Shown in pieces: positions 19,660-30,499 of a stretch of 64,000 nt of DNA. Location of the stretch: NCBI GenBank assembly GCA_014380365.1, contig JACMJZ010000026.1, positions 1-64,000 on the forward strand. The letters run 5' to 3'. Made by a program: the position numbers and the translations under genes. Position 1 is the first letter of the stretch; each line of letters starts with the position of its first letter. The notes under the pieces were generated by a model. That model had not been told where the DNA came from and ran no database searches. It saw nothing but the letters and a program-made list of their open reading frames with translations. The DNA comes from Pyrinomonadaceae bacterium (GTDB lineage Bacteria > Acidobacteriota > Blastocatellia > Pyrinomonadales > Pyrinomonadaceae).

Positions 19660-20697
19660 CTATCTCGCCCATCCCCCAAGCAAAGGCTTCAGTCTTTGAA
19701 AACTCAGCCGTTCGCCACGCCAACTATACTCTCGCAAGCCGTCGATTCCGGTCCACGTGGAATGGAACCGCTCGTATATGTCTTCCGCGTCCGCGTCGCC
19801 CCAACTACCATCACCGTTCTGAGACGAGAGAAGATAGTTCATGCCTTTTCTGATTAGCGGATGAGACTCAACGAGTCCGAACGACTTAAGGGAATCCAAA
19901 AACTCGCCCAGGGCCTCAGGGTCTGCCATTTTGATCGCTTCAGTGAGATTCCGCTTTAGGAATGCGTATTCATCGGGCAACCAGCTTGGAGAGAGCTTGT
20001 AAGCGCTGTAATCATTCAGCGTATAGACAACGTGGGTCACGGCATAGATCGCCCAGTAAAAGTCAGAGCTGTCCCCATGTTTCGGAGGGTTGGGATAAGG
20101 ACGCATGACGGGTAGCCAGTTCAGGACGTCGGTGTACGACGCGCCTAGTCTGACGCCATATTGCTGTCCGGTGTAGCTGGTGGTTAGCGCGCTAGACCAC
20201 ACCTCATAAGCACTCATCATGGTTAACGAGGTCCGGCACCGTTGGCAAATCTTTCGGCCCCGGGGATTGTGTTCGCCACAGCCACATTCCATTGGCATAT
20301 CTTTAGGTGGCGGCTCGGTACTGGGGTCAAAAAACAAAAAATCCCGGCTGCTGAAACGTGCTGCGATCCTTTGCAACCGCTTTTTCAAGACATCGTCGCG
20401 CACGCCCATTCGGTCGGCAGCATCACTACCGAAGACGAGATCGGCTACATCCTCGGCTTCGGCGTTACGCGAAACTTCGCCGTACTCCCGCCGCCACAGA
20501 CGCGCGCGCTCTCGTCCCATCGCACGCGCCACCCGGCGCAACTCAGAGTCCCTCGAAGTAGCAGAAATACAGTAGAAGCAGCATAAGTAGGCTGACCCGT
20601 ATGAATAGAAGTTCGCTGGTTCGCAGGCAGTGTTGTAAATGAAGGCTAGACCGCGCCGAATCGCGGAATCACGTTGTGAGGCGGTAAATTGGCGCAT
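19660..20697 (-). CDS. Uncharacterised protein with zinc-ribbon-like CxCG...CxxC and prenyltransferase/terpenoid-cyclase-like repeat
   Basis: CGCGEHNPRGRKICQRC; LIRKGMNYLLSSQNGDGSWGD. Confidence 0.55.
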   Translation of the reverse strand: MRQFTASQRDSAIRRGLAFIYNTACEPANFYSYGSAYLCCFYCISATSRDSELRRVARAMGRERARLWRREYGEVSRNAEAEDVADLVFGSDAADRMGVRDDVLKKRLQRIAARFSSRDFLFFDPSTEPPPKDMPMECGCGEHNPRGRKICQRCRTSLTMMSAYEVWSSALTTSYTGQQYGVRLGASYTDVLNWLPVMRPYPNPPKHGDSSDFYWAIYAVTHVVYTLNDYSAYKLSPSWLPDEYAFLKRNLTEAIKMADPEALGEFLDSLKSFGLVESHPLIRKGMNYLLSSQNGDGSWGDADAEDIYERFHSTWTGIDGLREYSWRGERLSFQRLKPLLGGWAR

Positions 20698-20766
20698 GAG
20701 GAATCAACCTTTCAAAAATTACAGGGGGGGATCACCGGCGCGAAGGTCCGGGGCGCCCACTGGTTT

Positions 20767-21624
20767 TCACTCTTGTTTGAGGGTTTTCCAATCAAAGTCC
20801 TTATCGTATTTCCGCAACAAGTTTTCCACGTATTGGCCCATATATTCATCGGCATAACTAAGGACTCGATACTTGTATTTAGCCGCCAGTTTCCCATTAG
20901 GGCCGAGCAGGTATATCCAGTAGCCCAGGTGCGCTTTCAGCGCATCTTTAGTGATCAAGTTCTGATCGACGTAATGGCAAAACATTACCAGACCACTTAG
21001 AAAGTCATCGAAGCATTCTCTTATGATTACCGCTCGGTCGTTGAGCCCACCCAATTTCTCTGACGTTGTAGTGAGAGCTGAATAGATTTCGTTGTTGGAA
21101 ACAAATACTCTCCGATCCTCGTACTTGTCTCCCTCCAGAAGGTCGATTTGTCTACCCGCGGGATATTGAGCCAGGGAATCAATCATCTGCTTCGCGTTCC
21201 GGACCCTCTTCGAATCATCAAACTCCTTGACCGCTGCCGCCAAGAACTTCTCTCGTTCCCATTTTTGCGTTTGGCCATATTGGTAAAGGCCAATCAGGAA
21301 GAAAAGCACGGTAGCGACTAAGCCAAACTTTGATAAGAGGTCCACCAGATCAACAACCCGATCAAGTCTTCTTGAGCTGGAAAGATCTTTCTCGGAGATA
21401 TAGAGAATCTGATCCCAAGTGAAAATCTCTTTTCCATGCTTAGCGGTTTCGACGGTTACGTACTTGTCAGTAGTGGTTACTTCTCCGTCCCTATCCCCAC
21501 CCTCTGCAACTGCCGGCTTCAAATGTACGATGGCGGGCCGAGCACTCTTGATGTCGTTAACGACATAAAACAAGAATGCGACAAAGATGAGACCCAGAGC
21601 GCCAAAGATCATAAACCGACGCAT
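20767..21624 (-). CDS. Hypothetical membrane protein with two predicted TM segments
   Basis: 285 aa ORF; N-terminal FMIFGALGLIFVAFLFYVV and internal LVATVLFFLIGLYQYG hydrophobic stretches. Confidence 0.6.
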   Translation of the reverse strand: MRRFMIFGALGLIFVAFLFYVVNDIKSARPAIVHLKPAVAEGGDRDGEVTTTDKYVTVETAKHGKEIFTWDQILYISEKDLSSSRRLDRVVDLVDLLSKFGLVATVLFFLIGLYQYGQTQKWEREKFLAAAVKEFDDSKRVRNAKQMIDSLAQYPAGRQIDLLEGDKYEDRRVFVSNNEIYSALTTTSEKLGGLNDRAVIIRECFDDFLSGLVMFCHYVDQNLITKDALKAHLGYWIYLLGPNGKLAAKYKYRVLSYADEYMGQYVENLLRKYDKDFDWKTLKQE

Positions 21625-21886
21625 AGTGAGATCCCTCCCGGGTTACAAGAAGCATGGCTGGCGCGAGAAGAGTGCGGTAGTCGCAGGCTCTGAGGGACCA
21701 GCCTGGCATTGTTTCGAAGTTTCGGGTCCCGGGTTAATCCAGAGGGGACCCAAATTCAAGTCAAGGGTAAAGCGAAGCGGGCGCATGATATGAGACTGAA
21801 GGAAGGGAGTCAACCAAGGGAAAGCGTGCGGCAAGAATCTGATATTTACCGAAGCCCAGCGCAACTGACAAGCGAACTGCTCGGGC

Positions 21887-22447
21887 CTACACGCTCATGA
21901 TCTCGTGCTCTTTTCCCTTTGCCTGTTCGTCGATTTTACCGATGTAGGTGTTGGTGAGTTTCTGCACTTCGTCGAGACCGTCGCGTTCGTTGTCTTCCGA
22001 GATCTGCTTGTCCTTGAGCATCTTCTTCAGACGGTCATTAGAGTCGCGCCGGATATTGCGTGCCGCGGTGCGGTGATCTTCGGCGATCTCGTGGACTTGT
22101 TTGGCGAGTTGCTTGCGACGCTCTTCGGTGAGCGGGGGAATGGGGATTCTTATGAGCTTGCCATCGTTTGACGGATTGAGACCGAGGTCCGCTGTGCGTA
22201 TTGCTTTTTCAACTGCGGGAAGCTGGGTCTGGTCCCAGGGCTGCACGGTGAGCATCTGCGGCTCGGGAGCGTGGACGGAAGCCATTTGGCCCAGCGGCGT
22301 CATCGTGCCGTAATAATCAACCATCACCGAATCCAGCAGAGTGACGGCGGCACGGCCCGTACGCACAGTCGCCAGTTTGCGACGAAAGTCCTCAATGACC
22401 GTGTCCATGCGCGGTCGAGTCTCTTTGATTACGTCCTTTTCGCTCAT
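21887..22447 (-). CDS. frr: Ribosome recycling factor
   Basis: [14 protein letters not shown]...[16 protein letters not shown]...[20 protein letters not shown]; downstream of pyrH. Confidence 0.97.
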   Translation of the reverse strand: MSEKDVIKETRPRMDTVIEDFRRKLATVRTGRAAVTLLDSVMVDYYGTMTPLGQMASVHAPEPQMLTVQPWDQTQLPAVEKAIRTADLGLNPSNDGKLIRIPIPPLTEERRKQLAKQVHEIAEDHRTAARNIRRDSNDRLKKMLKDKQISEDNERDGLDEVQKLTNTYIGKIDEQAKGKEHEIMSV

Positions 22448-22461
22448 AGCTGTCTCCGAAC

Positions 22462-22566
22462 CAGTTTCGAGTTTCGAGTTTTAAGTTTCGAGTTGGATTT
22501 CAATCGAGGAGTTCCCATTCCAAGTTCAGGCTTTCGAACTTGAAACTCGAAACTTGGAACTCAAAA
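22462..22566. repeat. Inverted heptanucleotide array, unit gtttcga
   Basis: gtttcga gtttcga gttttaa gtttcga gttggat ... ttcgaac ttgaaac tcgaaac ttggaac tcaaaac. Confidence 0.9.
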
Positions 22567-23319
22567 CTATTTACCCATCCAAACTCGGGTGCCGACCCCG
22601 ACCTCGCCAGTCACGACCTTCATGATGTTGCCGGATTGTCGCATATTAAAAACAACGATCGGCAGACTGTTGTCCATGCAGAGTGAAATCGCCGACGCAT
22701 CCATCACCTTCAACTGCTGTTCCAACACTTGCTGGTAGGTAATTGAATCGTAACGTACCGCGGTCGAGTCCAGCATCGGATCCGCGTTGTAAACGCCTTC
22801 GACTTTTGTTGCCTTGAGAATTATGTCGGCCCTGATTTCCAGCGCGCGCAGCGCGGCGGCCGAATCGGTAGTGAAATAGGGGTTGCCGGTCCCGGCGGCG
22901 AAGATCACGATGCGTCCCTTCTCGAGATGCCGCACCGCCCGCCTTCTAATGAACGGCTCGGCTAACTGCGGGATGTCGATGGCCGACATCACGCGCGTGT
23001 TGACGTCGACTTTTTCCAACGCATCCTGGAGGACGACCGCGTTCATCACGGTCGCCAGCATGCCGATATAGTCGGCTGCGGACCGATCCATGTTGCCCGC
23101 GCTTTTAGAGACGCCGCGGAAAATGTTACCGCCGCCAACCACGACGGCCACCTGGACACCCAGCTCGTGAACCGCTTTCAATTCCTCGGCGACCCCGCGA
23201 GCGACATCAACGTCGATGCCATAGTTTTGCTCGCCCATCAGGGCTTCGCCGGAAATCTTCAGCAGCACCCGCCCGTAAGTTAATCCGGGATTCTCAGGAG
23301 TGGATTCTTCAGCGGTCAT
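22567..23319 (-). CDS. pyrH: UMP kinase
   Basis: [15 protein letters not shown]...[11 protein letters not shown]...[12 protein letters not shown]. Confidence 0.97.
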   Translation of the reverse strand: MTAEESTPENPGLTYGRVLLKISGEALMGEQNYGIDVDVARGVAEELKAVHELGVQVAVVVGGGNIFRGVSKSAGNMDRSAADYIGMLATVMNAVVLQDALEKVDVNTRVMSAIDIPQLAEPFIRRRAVRHLEKGRIVIFAAGTGNPYFTTDSAAALRALEIRADIILKATKVEGVYNADPMLDSTAVRYDSITYQQVLEQQLKVMDASAISLCMDNSLPIVVFNMRQSGNIMKVVTGEVGVGTRVWMGK

Positions 23320-23332
23320 ATGGTTTTTGGTC

Positions 23333-23442
23333 TGCTTTGCGTGCTTTGCGAAACCTTTGCGAACTTTGCGGTTTGAATGTTTTGCCTTAAAAATCCAAAC
23401 CGCAAAGCACGCGAAGTCTACGCAAAGGACCGCAAAGTTTCC
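23333..23442. repeat. Inverted CTTTGCG-type array
   Basis: gctttgcgtgctttgcgaaacctttgcgaactttgcgg ... ccgcaaagcacgcgaagtctacgcaaaggaccgcaaag. Confidence 0.85.
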
Positions 23443-23474
23443 ATATTGAAAAACGAACTCTGAACTACTGGCGC

Positions 23475-24137
23475 CTAACTAACGAGTGATGCCACTTCGC
23501 TGCCAAAGTCCTCATCTCGTCGATCGAGGCCTTCGCCCATCTTATAGCGGGTGAACCTGCGAATGGTAATCTTCTCGCCCGTCTTCGCCACCTTTTCCGT
23601 CACCATCTCAGCTACGGTCTTGGACGGATCTTTGACGAAAGGCTGGTCGAGCAAAACAGATTCTTCATAAAACTTATTCAGTCGGCCTTCGACGATCTTG
23701 TCGATCACCTGGTCCGGTTTGGTCGCATTCTTGGGATCGTTCTTCGCCTGAGCTCGGGCGATCTCCCGTTCCTTGTCGAGTTCGGCAGGATCCACGTTAT
23801 CGCGAGACACGTAGCGTGGTTCAGCGGCGGCCACATGCATGGCAATGTCCTTCACCAACTGCTGAAACTCTGCGCCGCGCGCGACGAAGTCGGTCTCGCA
23901 GTTAACCTCTACCAAAACGCCAACCTTGCCGCCCATGTGGATATAGGAACCAACAATTCCTTCGGCGGCAATGCGTCCTTCGCGCTTCTTGGCCGAAGCC
24001 ATGCCGCGCTCGCGCAAGATCTGAATGGCACGCTCCTCATTGCCTTCGGCGGCGACCAGTGCATTCTTGCATTCCATCATTGCCGCGCCGGTCTTCTCGC
24101 GAAGCTGTTTCACTGCTGCTGCTGTTACATCTGCCAT
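23475..24137 (-). CDS. tsf: Translation elongation factor Ts
   Basis: [27 protein letters not shown]...[13 protein letters not shown]; track ORF is longer, start at 24137 preferred. Confidence 0.96.
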   Translation of the reverse strand: MADVTAAAVKQLREKTGAAMMECKNALVAAEGNEERAIQILRERGMASAKKREGRIAAEGIVGSYIHMGGKVGVLVEVNCETDFVARGAEFQQLVKDIAMHVAAAEPRYVSRDNVDPAELDKEREIARAQAKNDPKNATKPDQVIDKIVEGRLNKFYEESVLLDQPFVKDPSKTVAEMVTEKVAKTGEKITIRRFTRYKMGEGLDRRDEDFGSEVASLVS

Positions 24138-24169
24138 GATTCTTAAAACTCTCCGATTGATATTGTTTG

Positions 24170-24298
24170 TCAGAACCGCCTGCGGTAGCGGGCGGGCCAC
24201 TCTGTAATCTTGTTGAGCCACCTGCGATAGCTGGTGGGCCTTTTGTGCCTGACTCACTGGCCCGCCCGCTACCCCGACTCGTCGGGGTTCTGACAGGA
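24170..24298. repeat. REP-like inverted pair between tsf and rpsB (cagaaccgcctgcggtagcgggcgggcc family)
   Basis: cagaaccgcctgcggtagcgggcgggcc ... ggcccgcccgctaccccgactcgtcggggttctgac; related copies at 15354, 52460, 62529. Confidence 0.85.
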
Positions 24299-24322
24299 CA
24301 AACCTCAGCTCGTCCAACCTAA

Positions 24323-24365
24323 TGAAAAACGCAGCCCGGCGGAAGTACCGCTTTTAAGGCTGCGC
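24323..24365 (-). terminator. Rho-independent terminator downstream of rpsB
   Basis: Minus strand GCAGCC TTAAAAGCGGTACTTCCGCCG GGCTGCG followed by T-run. Confidence 0.65.
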
Positions 24366-24397
24366 TCGCCGATACGTAAAAGTCGAAATGCTTAAGG

Positions 24398-25387
24398 CTA
24401 GCTCGCCGCTACAACCGATTCAGCGTCTTTGTCCGCGGTCCTGTTGGCCTCGCCAGCTTCGCCGCCGTCTGTCGCCGGCGTCGTATCACTACCCTGACGC
24501 GCCTCGCTGCCATTACTTGATTCTGCGGCTACAGGCGCTTCCGCAGTTTCCGACGTCGCCGAGGAGGGTGTCGCCGGTACCGCCGGGGCAGCCGTTGGCG
24601 TTACTTCCGCAGGGGATTCTGCCGGCTGGTCAGCCGTAGCGGTTTCTCCGCCCTTGGCCTCACCTTCTTCACCCTGGGGAATGACGCCGCCTTCGGTGGC
24701 AATATTCTGGCCGTCGAGAATTGAGTCGGCTATGCGGGAGGCGAAAAGGCGCACTGCGCGCAGAGCATCGTCATTGCCCGGAATCACATAATCAATTCCT
24801 TCGGGGGAACAATTGGTGTCAACTACAGCCACGATGGGAATGCCTAAGCGGTTCGCTTCCGCAACTGCTATCTCTTCTTTCCTGACGTCGATAATAAAAA
24901 CAACATCGGGAAGGCGAGTCATAGACTTGATTCCCGAAAGGTTCTTATTCAAGCCTTCACGCTCGCGATCAAGCTTGATACGCTCTTTCTTCGTCAACTT
25001 TTCATAGCGGCCATCGGTCTGCATGCTCTCGAGTTCCTTGAGACGCTTAATAGACTTCTGCACGGTTTGAAAGTTTGTCAGGAGACCGCCCAGCCAGCGC
25101 TGGTTAACGTAATACTGACCACAGCGTTCGGCTTCCTCGCGTACAGCATCCTGCGCCTGGCGCTTGGTGCCGACAAAGAGCACAGTCTTCCCGCGGTCTT
25201 CGGCAATTGCCTCTGTGACAAAGGCGATCGCGTCGCGAAACATCCGCTGAGTTTTTTGCAGATCGATAATGTAAATGCCATTGCGCTCGCCAAAGATGTA
25301 TTCCTTCATCTTCGGATTCCAACGCCTGACCTGGTGGCCGAAGTGCACGCCAGCCTCCAGCAATTCTTTCATCGTAACCGAAACCAA
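24398..25387 (-). CDS. rpsB: 30S ribosomal protein S2 with long Ala/Glu/Pro-rich C-terminal extension
   Basis: [41 protein letters not shown]. Confidence 0.97.
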   Translation of the reverse strand: MVSVTMKELLEAGVHFGHQVRRWNPKMKEYIFGERNGIYIIDLQKTQRMFRDAIAFVTEAIAEDRGKTVLFVGTKRQAQDAVREEAERCGQYYVNQRWLGGLLTNFQTVQKSIKRLKELESMQTDGRYEKLTKKERIKLDREREGLNKNLSGIKSMTRLPDVVFIIDVRKEEIAVAEANRLGIPIVAVVDTNCSPEGIDYVIPGNDDALRAVRLFASRIADSILDGQNIATEGGVIPQGEEGEAKGGETATADQPAESPAEVTPTAAPAVPATPSSATSETAEAPVAAESSNGSEARQGSDTTPATDGGEAGEANRTADKDAESVVAAS

Positions 25388-25485
25388 AGTTAAGTCTCCT
25401 TTTCAGTGAATTGGTTTAATGTACTCGCCATAACTCACGGGCTCTTCCTGAAGAGCAACCAACCCGAGTTAAAGCAATGGTTTTT

Positions 25486-25600
25486 AGAATTTCGGAATTC
25501 GGAGTGCGGATTTCGAATTTCTGTTGTCAACGTCCAGGACTGAGAGACCAAGCAGCTCGGTGGGCGAATTCCGCAATCCGAAATTCGAAATCCGAAATTC
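25486..25600. repeat. Inverted heptanucleotide array, unit gaatttc
   Basis: gaatttc ggaattc ggagtgc ggatttc gaatttc ... gaattcc gcaatcc gaaattc gaaatcc gaaattc. Confidence 0.92.
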
Positions 25601-25996
25601 TTATCTCTTCGAGAACTGGAAGCGCTTGCGAGCGCCCTTCTGTCCATACTTCTTACGTTCTTTGATACGCGGGTCGCGCGTCACCAGCCCCGCTTCCTTC
25701 AGCGCTGGGCGAAGGTCAGCGTTGTATTCCATCAGCGCACGCGTGATGCCGTGGCGAATAGCGCCTGCCTGTCCCGCCGGACCGCCGCCGCGAACATTAA
25801 CCAACACGTCAAACTTGGTGGTCGTCTCAGTCAACTTCATCGGCTGCTGGATGATCATGCGCAAAGTTTCGTTTGGAAAATACTGATCAAATCCCTTGCG
25901 ATTAATCTTAAACTCGCCGCCACCGTTGCGCAGATAGACTCTGGCAGTGGAAGTCTTTCGTCGGCCTGTTCCGTAATATTGAATCATGTCAGCCAC
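25601..25996 (-). CDS. rpsI: 30S ribosomal protein S9
   Basis: [21 protein letters not shown]...[17 protein letters not shown]. Confidence 0.97.
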   Translation of the reverse strand: MADMIQYYGTGRRKTSTARVYLRNGGGEFKINRKGFDQYFPNETLRMIIQQPMKLTETTTKFDVLVNVRGGGPAGQAGAIRHGITRALMEYNADLRPALKEAGLVTRDPRIKERKKYGQKGARKRFQFSKR

Positions 25997-26029
25997 AGCT
26001 ATATTGTCCTCTTATCAACTCTCGGGTTA

Positions 26030-26512
26030 TTAATCTTGATTTGGTTTGGCTTGATTTGGTTTGGACTCGTATCGAGGCGTGAGTTCGTAGGCTTGCGGGC
26101 GTTGGGCACTGTGCCGGTGTTCGCCATCGGCGTAAACCTTCAGCTTTTTGGCCATGGCCTTGCCCAGTTTGTTTTTGGGCAACATCCCCTGGACGGCCAG
26201 GGTAATCACGCGGTCGGGCGTTTTCGCAAACATCTCGGCAGCCGTGGTTTCACGTAGCCCACCGGGATAAAGCGTATGGCGCCGGTACATTTTCTGTTCG
26301 GCTTTTGCGCCCTTGAGCACGGCCCGGCGAGCATTAATCACAATTACGTGATCGCCCATATCCATAAAAGGCGTCCAGGCGGGATTACGCTTCCCACTCA
26401 AGATAGACGCGACCTCAGACGCCAGGTGACCAACGGTCTGCCCTGCCGCATCCACAACGAACCACTTGCGTTTTCCAGCGAGATCTTTGCCGCTGGGAAA
26501 GTATGTTGACAT
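26030..26512 (-). CDS. rplM: 50S ribosomal protein L13
   Basis: [28 protein letters not shown]...GMLPKNKLG. Confidence 0.97.
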   Translation of the reverse strand: MSTYFPSGKDLAGKRKWFVVDAAGQTVGHLASEVASILSGKRNPAWTPFMDMGDHVIVINARRAVLKGAKAEQKMYRRHTLYPGGLRETTAAEMFAKTPDRVITLAVQGMLPKNKLGKAMAKKLKVYADGEHRHSAQRPQAYELTPRYESKPNQAKPNQD

Positions 26513-26762
26513 GGTTAAGTATCTCTGTTTTCAGCGAGTAAAACGCGAACGGCTAGAATAACCAACGCCTCAAAAGGTGTCAAGTTGAGGACTAGCGAGG
26601 TAGCCCGCATGAACGCTGAAGGCGTTAGTTAATTTCAGCCGAAGGTTGGAGCGCAGCGACAACCTTGTGATCGATGGTCAAAATCATACAGTGCGCAACG
26701 CTGAAAGCGTTGCGCACAACCCACCACGGTCAGGTGGTGGCTTAATTTCCATTTTGCGAGCG

Positions 26763-26803
26763 AAAAACCAAAAGGCCCCAGAGCATTGTTGCCCTGGAGC
26801 CTT
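26763..26803 (-). terminator. Rho-independent terminator downstream of M48 protease
   Basis: Minus strand GGCTCCAGGGC AACAAT GCTCTGGGGCC TTTTGGTTTTT. Confidence 0.65.
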
Positions 26804-26826
26804 GGCGCAGGTCGCTGCTTTCCTCG

Positions 26827-28047
26827 TTATGGTTGCGAGGGTTTGGGGGCCTCGTTCTTCTTGAGTTTTGGAGCGTCCTGTTTCTCAGCAGGTTTCGACT
26901 CGATGCCGTCAGGATTTGTTGGTTCGTCAGGCGTCGGCACACGGCGCTTCAGCGTCGGTCTTCCCGGCGGTTCGTCGTCGGCTCCGGGCAGCGCACCCGC
27001 GATGGAGGCTCTTGAGTTGGAAAGTCTCAGTAACCGCGACTTAACCCGTTGAAACTCCGAAGTGCTAATCACATATTCCTCATGCTCGGGGAACCTGGCG
27101 GCCAACGCGAGAGCGGCAGCACGCCTGTCCGGTGGAGCTGGGTGGGAAGCAAAAGCCCTGGCAATCAGACCGGGCTTCTTCTTGTTTTTTGCCTCTAGTT
27201 TTTCGAACATCGTAGACATCGCGCTCGGATCGTAACCAGCGGCGTACATGTATTGAACGCCGAGTTTGTCCGCTTCGCTTTCCGCGCTGCGGCTGAATTT
27301 CATGAAGGCTCCCAACAAGCCAAGTCCGGCGGTGTTCTGATAAATCATTCCGGGGATGCCGCCGAGAAAAATGGACGTGCCCATCGCGAGGTATTCCAGC
27401 AGGGAACCTTTGGTTTGATTCTCAACTGAATGGCGAGCGGCCACGTGAGCAATCTCATGAGCCATCACGCCGGCTACCTCAGCTTCGTTGTCCGCCGCCA
27501 GGAGCAATCCCTTGTTCACATAGAAAAAGCCACCGGGCAGGGCAAACGCGTTGACCTCATCTGAGTCGATCACCTTGATGGTGAAAGGAATTTTGGCGTC
27601 TGAGTGCAAAACAATATTCTGGCCAACGCGATTCACATACTCGGTAATTATCGGATCGTCTACAAATTTCGCCTGCCGATCCACTTCGGCCGCCAGTTCG
27701 CGTCCAATCTTCACTTCCTTCTCGGTCGAGCCGCTCATCTTGGCGATGATGCCTTTGTTGATGTTGCGCTTGCCGATCATGTTCGGATCTTCGTTCACCG
27801 AAAGCGGCTTATTCGAGCTGACCACCGGAGCGGGGCTCGACTGCTTGGAGTCTTTTTTGCTGTCGGCTTTGGTTTGGGACTTGGCGGCGGGTTGGGCTGG
27901 CGCTTGCGTAGGTGATGACGTTTGTGCCGGCGGCGCTTGAGTCGTTTGCGGCGGCGTCTGAGTGGATTGGGCGAGGCCCGCGACGGAACCTGCAAGCACC
28001 GAAGCCACGAGAACCAGCGCGGTGGTGATGCGGGAGAAGCTATTCAT
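26827..28047 (-). CDS. M48 family metalloprotease
   Basis: EVAGVMAHEIAHVAARH (HExxH); signal peptide from MNSFSRITTALVLVASVLAGSVAGLAQ (start moved to 28047). Confidence 0.9.
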   Translation of the reverse strand: MNSFSRITTALVLVASVLAGSVAGLAQSTQTPPQTTQAPPAQTSSPTQAPAQPAAKSQTKADSKKDSKQSSPAPVVSSNKPLSVNEDPNMIGKRNINKGIIAKMSGSTEKEVKIGRELAAEVDRQAKFVDDPIITEYVNRVGQNIVLHSDAKIPFTIKVIDSDEVNAFALPGGFFYVNKGLLLAADNEAEVAGVMAHEIAHVAARHSVENQTKGSLLEYLAMGTSIFLGGIPGMIYQNTAGLGLLGAFMKFSRSAESEADKLGVQYMYAAGYDPSAMSTMFEKLEAKNKKKPGLIARAFASHPAPPDRRAAALALAARFPEHEEYVISTSEFQRVKSRLLRLSNSRASIAGALPGADDEPPGRPTLKRRVPTPDEPTNPDGIESKPAEKQDAPKLKKNEAPKPSQP

Positions 28048-28393
28048 GTTGAAAAACCTCCAGGTACTTCGAACGATGTTGGCGGAAGAACTCTCCCAGA
28101 AAGTCTTTGCCAAACTAAGAATTGTGGTTTTGCACCGACGAAAACTTGAATCGGAGTAGCCCCGTAAGTCTAATATTGACAGGAGCCATTTTTCGCTATT
28201 TTCAAACGTGCAGTCTATGATGCCCACGAATACCCGCATGGTTGTCGCGGGTCTGGTGCTACTCAAACGACTAAAAACGCTTTTTCGGGAGCAATACGCG
28301 TTAAGCTTTTGAAATGGGGAAGCAACGGCATTATAGCCGAACGCACACCCAGGAACCTAAGAACTTATCGCGGAGCGACTGGTTGCTAGTTTC

Positions 28394-28463
28394 GGCTTTG
28401 CGATCTTTGCGGTTTCCGCTTTCTAACGCAAAGTGCGCGAAGGTTGCGCAAAGAATCGCAAGG
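28394..28463. repeat. Inverted CTTTGCG-type array
   Basis: ggctttgcgatctttgcgg ... aacgcaaagtgcgcgaaggttgcgcaaagaatcgcaagg. Confidence 0.8.
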
Positions 28464-28519
28464 GACGTAACAGTCTCTCCCGCACCTGCCAGTATCGCGC
28501 AGAGTCCCGCAGGGGCTAT

Positions 28520-29479
28520 ATGGCAAAAAAACTATCCGCCAGGAACAAGCCTAGTGTTTCCATTATCGGTATCGGTCGGGTAGGCCAGGCCCTGGCCAAT
28601 GCCCTCCAGTCCGTCGGCTACCCAGTTGTGGCTTTAGTCTTTCGCGACTCGGCGCAAGCGAAAAGGGCCCGCAAACTCTTCTCTAAGAGCACGTTTCCAG
28701 ACACCTTGCTATTGGCTTCTGATCAACTCGAGAGCCTGCCGGCAAGCGACTTACTACTGATTACGACTCCCGACGATGCCATCGAAGAGATGGCCGAAAA
28801 GGTTGCCGCCCTCCCCAATGGCGGACGGCCTAATGGCAAACCTAATGGCAAACAAAGCGCGGTACTTCATACAAGCGGCGCGCTCTCGTCTGACGCCCTG
28901 GCGCCGCTGAGCAAGGTCGGATTTTCAGTCGGTTCGATTCATCCCCTCGTGGCGATAGATCCCGCTGAGGGGGCGGCCGCTTTGCGCGGAGCGTTCTATT
29001 GCATCGAAGGGCGCAAGCTCGCCGCGTCATTTGCGAAGTCGATTGCCCTCGACCTGGGCGGCACGCCGATCCGCATCAAGACGGCAAACAAGGCGCTTTA
29101 CCACGCCGCGGCTGTGATGGCTTCGCCGCACGTGGTCGCTCTTTTCGATCTTGCGGTGAAACTGATGGTGATGAGCGGCGTGGAGTGGTCCGACGCGCGA
29201 AAGATGTTGTTGCCACTCGTGGATAGCACCGTGAAAAACCTGCGTGCCCGCGCGCCATCATCCGCCTTGACGGGAACGTTCGCACGTGGAGACATCGGCA
29301 CCGTAGAACGCCACTTGAAAGCGCTGTCGCAGGGCAGCCCCGGCGACGCACTCGAAGTCTACAAACTCCTTGGCCTCCGCTCGCTGCAACTCGCGAAAGA
29401 GAACGGTCTTGATCCCGCGAAGGTCAAGCAGATAACAAAACTCCTGAAGAGCAAACCGAAGAAACCGGCAAAGCCTTAG
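28520..29479 (+). CDS. Rossmann-like/DUF2520 domain protein
   Basis: SVSIIGIGRVGQALANALQSVGYPV; DLLLITTPDDAIEEMA; HTSGALSSDAL; start at MAKKLSARNK. Confidence 0.82.
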   Translation: MAKKLSARNKPSVSIIGIGRVGQALANALQSVGYPVVALVFRDSAQAKRARKLFSKSTFPDTLLLASDQLESLPASDLLLITTPDDAIEEMAEKVAALPNGGRPNGKPNGKQSAVLHTSGALSSDALAPLSKVGFSVGSIHPLVAIDPAEGAAALRGAFYCIEGRKLAASFAKSIALDLGGTPIRIKTANKALYHAAAVMASPHVVALFDLAVKLMVMSGVEWSDARKMLLPLVDSTVKNLRARAPSSALTGTFARGDIGTVERHLKALSQGSPGDALEVYKLLGLRSLQLAKENGLDPAKVKQITKLLKSKPKKPAKP

Positions 29480-29542
29480 GCAAGCTATTTGCTGTTTGAG
29501 TACTGGGGTAATTATGTGGTGCTACCGGGCGAGTTGCGATGA

Positions 29543-29619
29543 GGGGCACTAGCCCGACCGTTAGGGAGGGCTCAGTCCTGCACCTTGGAGCCCTACCTGA
29601 CGGTCGGGCTAATGCCCCG
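29543..29619. repeat. Second REP-like inverted pair family (agcccgaccgttagggagggctc)
   Basis: ggggcactagcccgaccgttagggagggctc ... gagccctacctgacggtcgggctaatgcccc. Confidence 0.9.
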
Positions 29620-29740
29620 GAGATTGGCATCACACTTTTGCCCCATTACCGCTGTTTGCTCCTCATTCGCCAAGCCCGCTGGCTCCCGCTATACTTTCGT
29701 CGACGCCCCTTCCAATAATTCACTTCAACAGGAGAAACCG

Positions 29741-30310
29741 ATGTTTCCACGAAAGATGTTTTCTGGATTTGCTCCGCTGTCTTTTGCGCTGCTGCTCATG
29801 TTTGTTCTTAGTGCATGTACTTCGGGCGGCGACAATCGCTCAACTAACGTGACGAACGCCAATGCCGCCTCAAGTCAGAGCGCGGCAACCACGCCCGCCG
29901 CCACCACCAACGCCACCAACGCCAGCAGCGCTCCCAAAGCGAAGCTCAATATCAACACGGCTTCGAAAGAGGAGTTTCTGGCAAGTATTCCCAACTTCGG
30001 AAATCGCATGGCGCACGAATTCGATGAGTATCGGCCTTATAAAAGTATCCAGCAGTTTCGCAAAGAGATTGGTAAGTACGTGGACCAGAACCAGGTCGCC
30101 GAGTATGAAAAGTTTATCTTCGTACCGATTGACGAGAATCAAAGCGACGCGCTCACGCTGCAACAAATTCCCGGCCTCGATGCCAACGAAGCTCAGACGT
30201 TGATTGCCGGCCGGCCCTACGCGTCGCGTGACGCCTTCCTAGCGAAGCTCGGCGAGAAAGTTTCGCCTGAAGAGTTGGCGGTCGCCAAAACTTACCTGGC
30301 CCAACAATGA
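29741..30310 (+). CDS. Lipoprotein with ComEA-like helix-hairpin-helix repeats
   Basis: Lipobox-like LLMFVLSACTSG; LNINTASKEEFLASIPNFGNRMA...LTLQQIPGLDANEAQTLIAGRPY. Confidence 0.78.
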   Translation: MFPRKMFSGFAPLSFALLLMFVLSACTSGGDNRSTNVTNANAASSQSAATTPAATTNATNASSAPKAKLNINTASKEEFLASIPNFGNRMAHEFDEYRPYKSIQQFRKEIGKYVDQNQVAEYEKFIFVPIDENQSDALTLQQIPGLDANEAQTLIAGRPYASRDAFLAKLGEKVSPEELAVAKTYLAQQ

Positions 30311-30499
30311 AAGTCCCAAATTTAACGCCGAAGGCGTCGGCTAATTCCAGCCCAGGGTTTGCTTTGAAACCCTGGGAATAAGGTTCATGTTTGTTTTGGC
30401 GCAACTCTGAAGGAGTTGCAACAGGTTTGCGGTTACCGCGGCGCGACCCCTTCGGCGGAACGGAAGGTTCAACCGCCGGCGGAGCGAAGGTTTCAAACT

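Noticed and set aside
21690-21780. tRNA-like stretch with gggtcccgggttaatcc
   Set aside because: Could not form a convincing cloverleaf or T-loop (GGTTCRA) by eye
28433-28519. Upstream extension of the DUF2520 ORF (MREGCAKNRKGRNS...)
   Set aside because: Derived from the right arm of the CTTTGCG array; MAKKLSARNK start at 28520 is better placed
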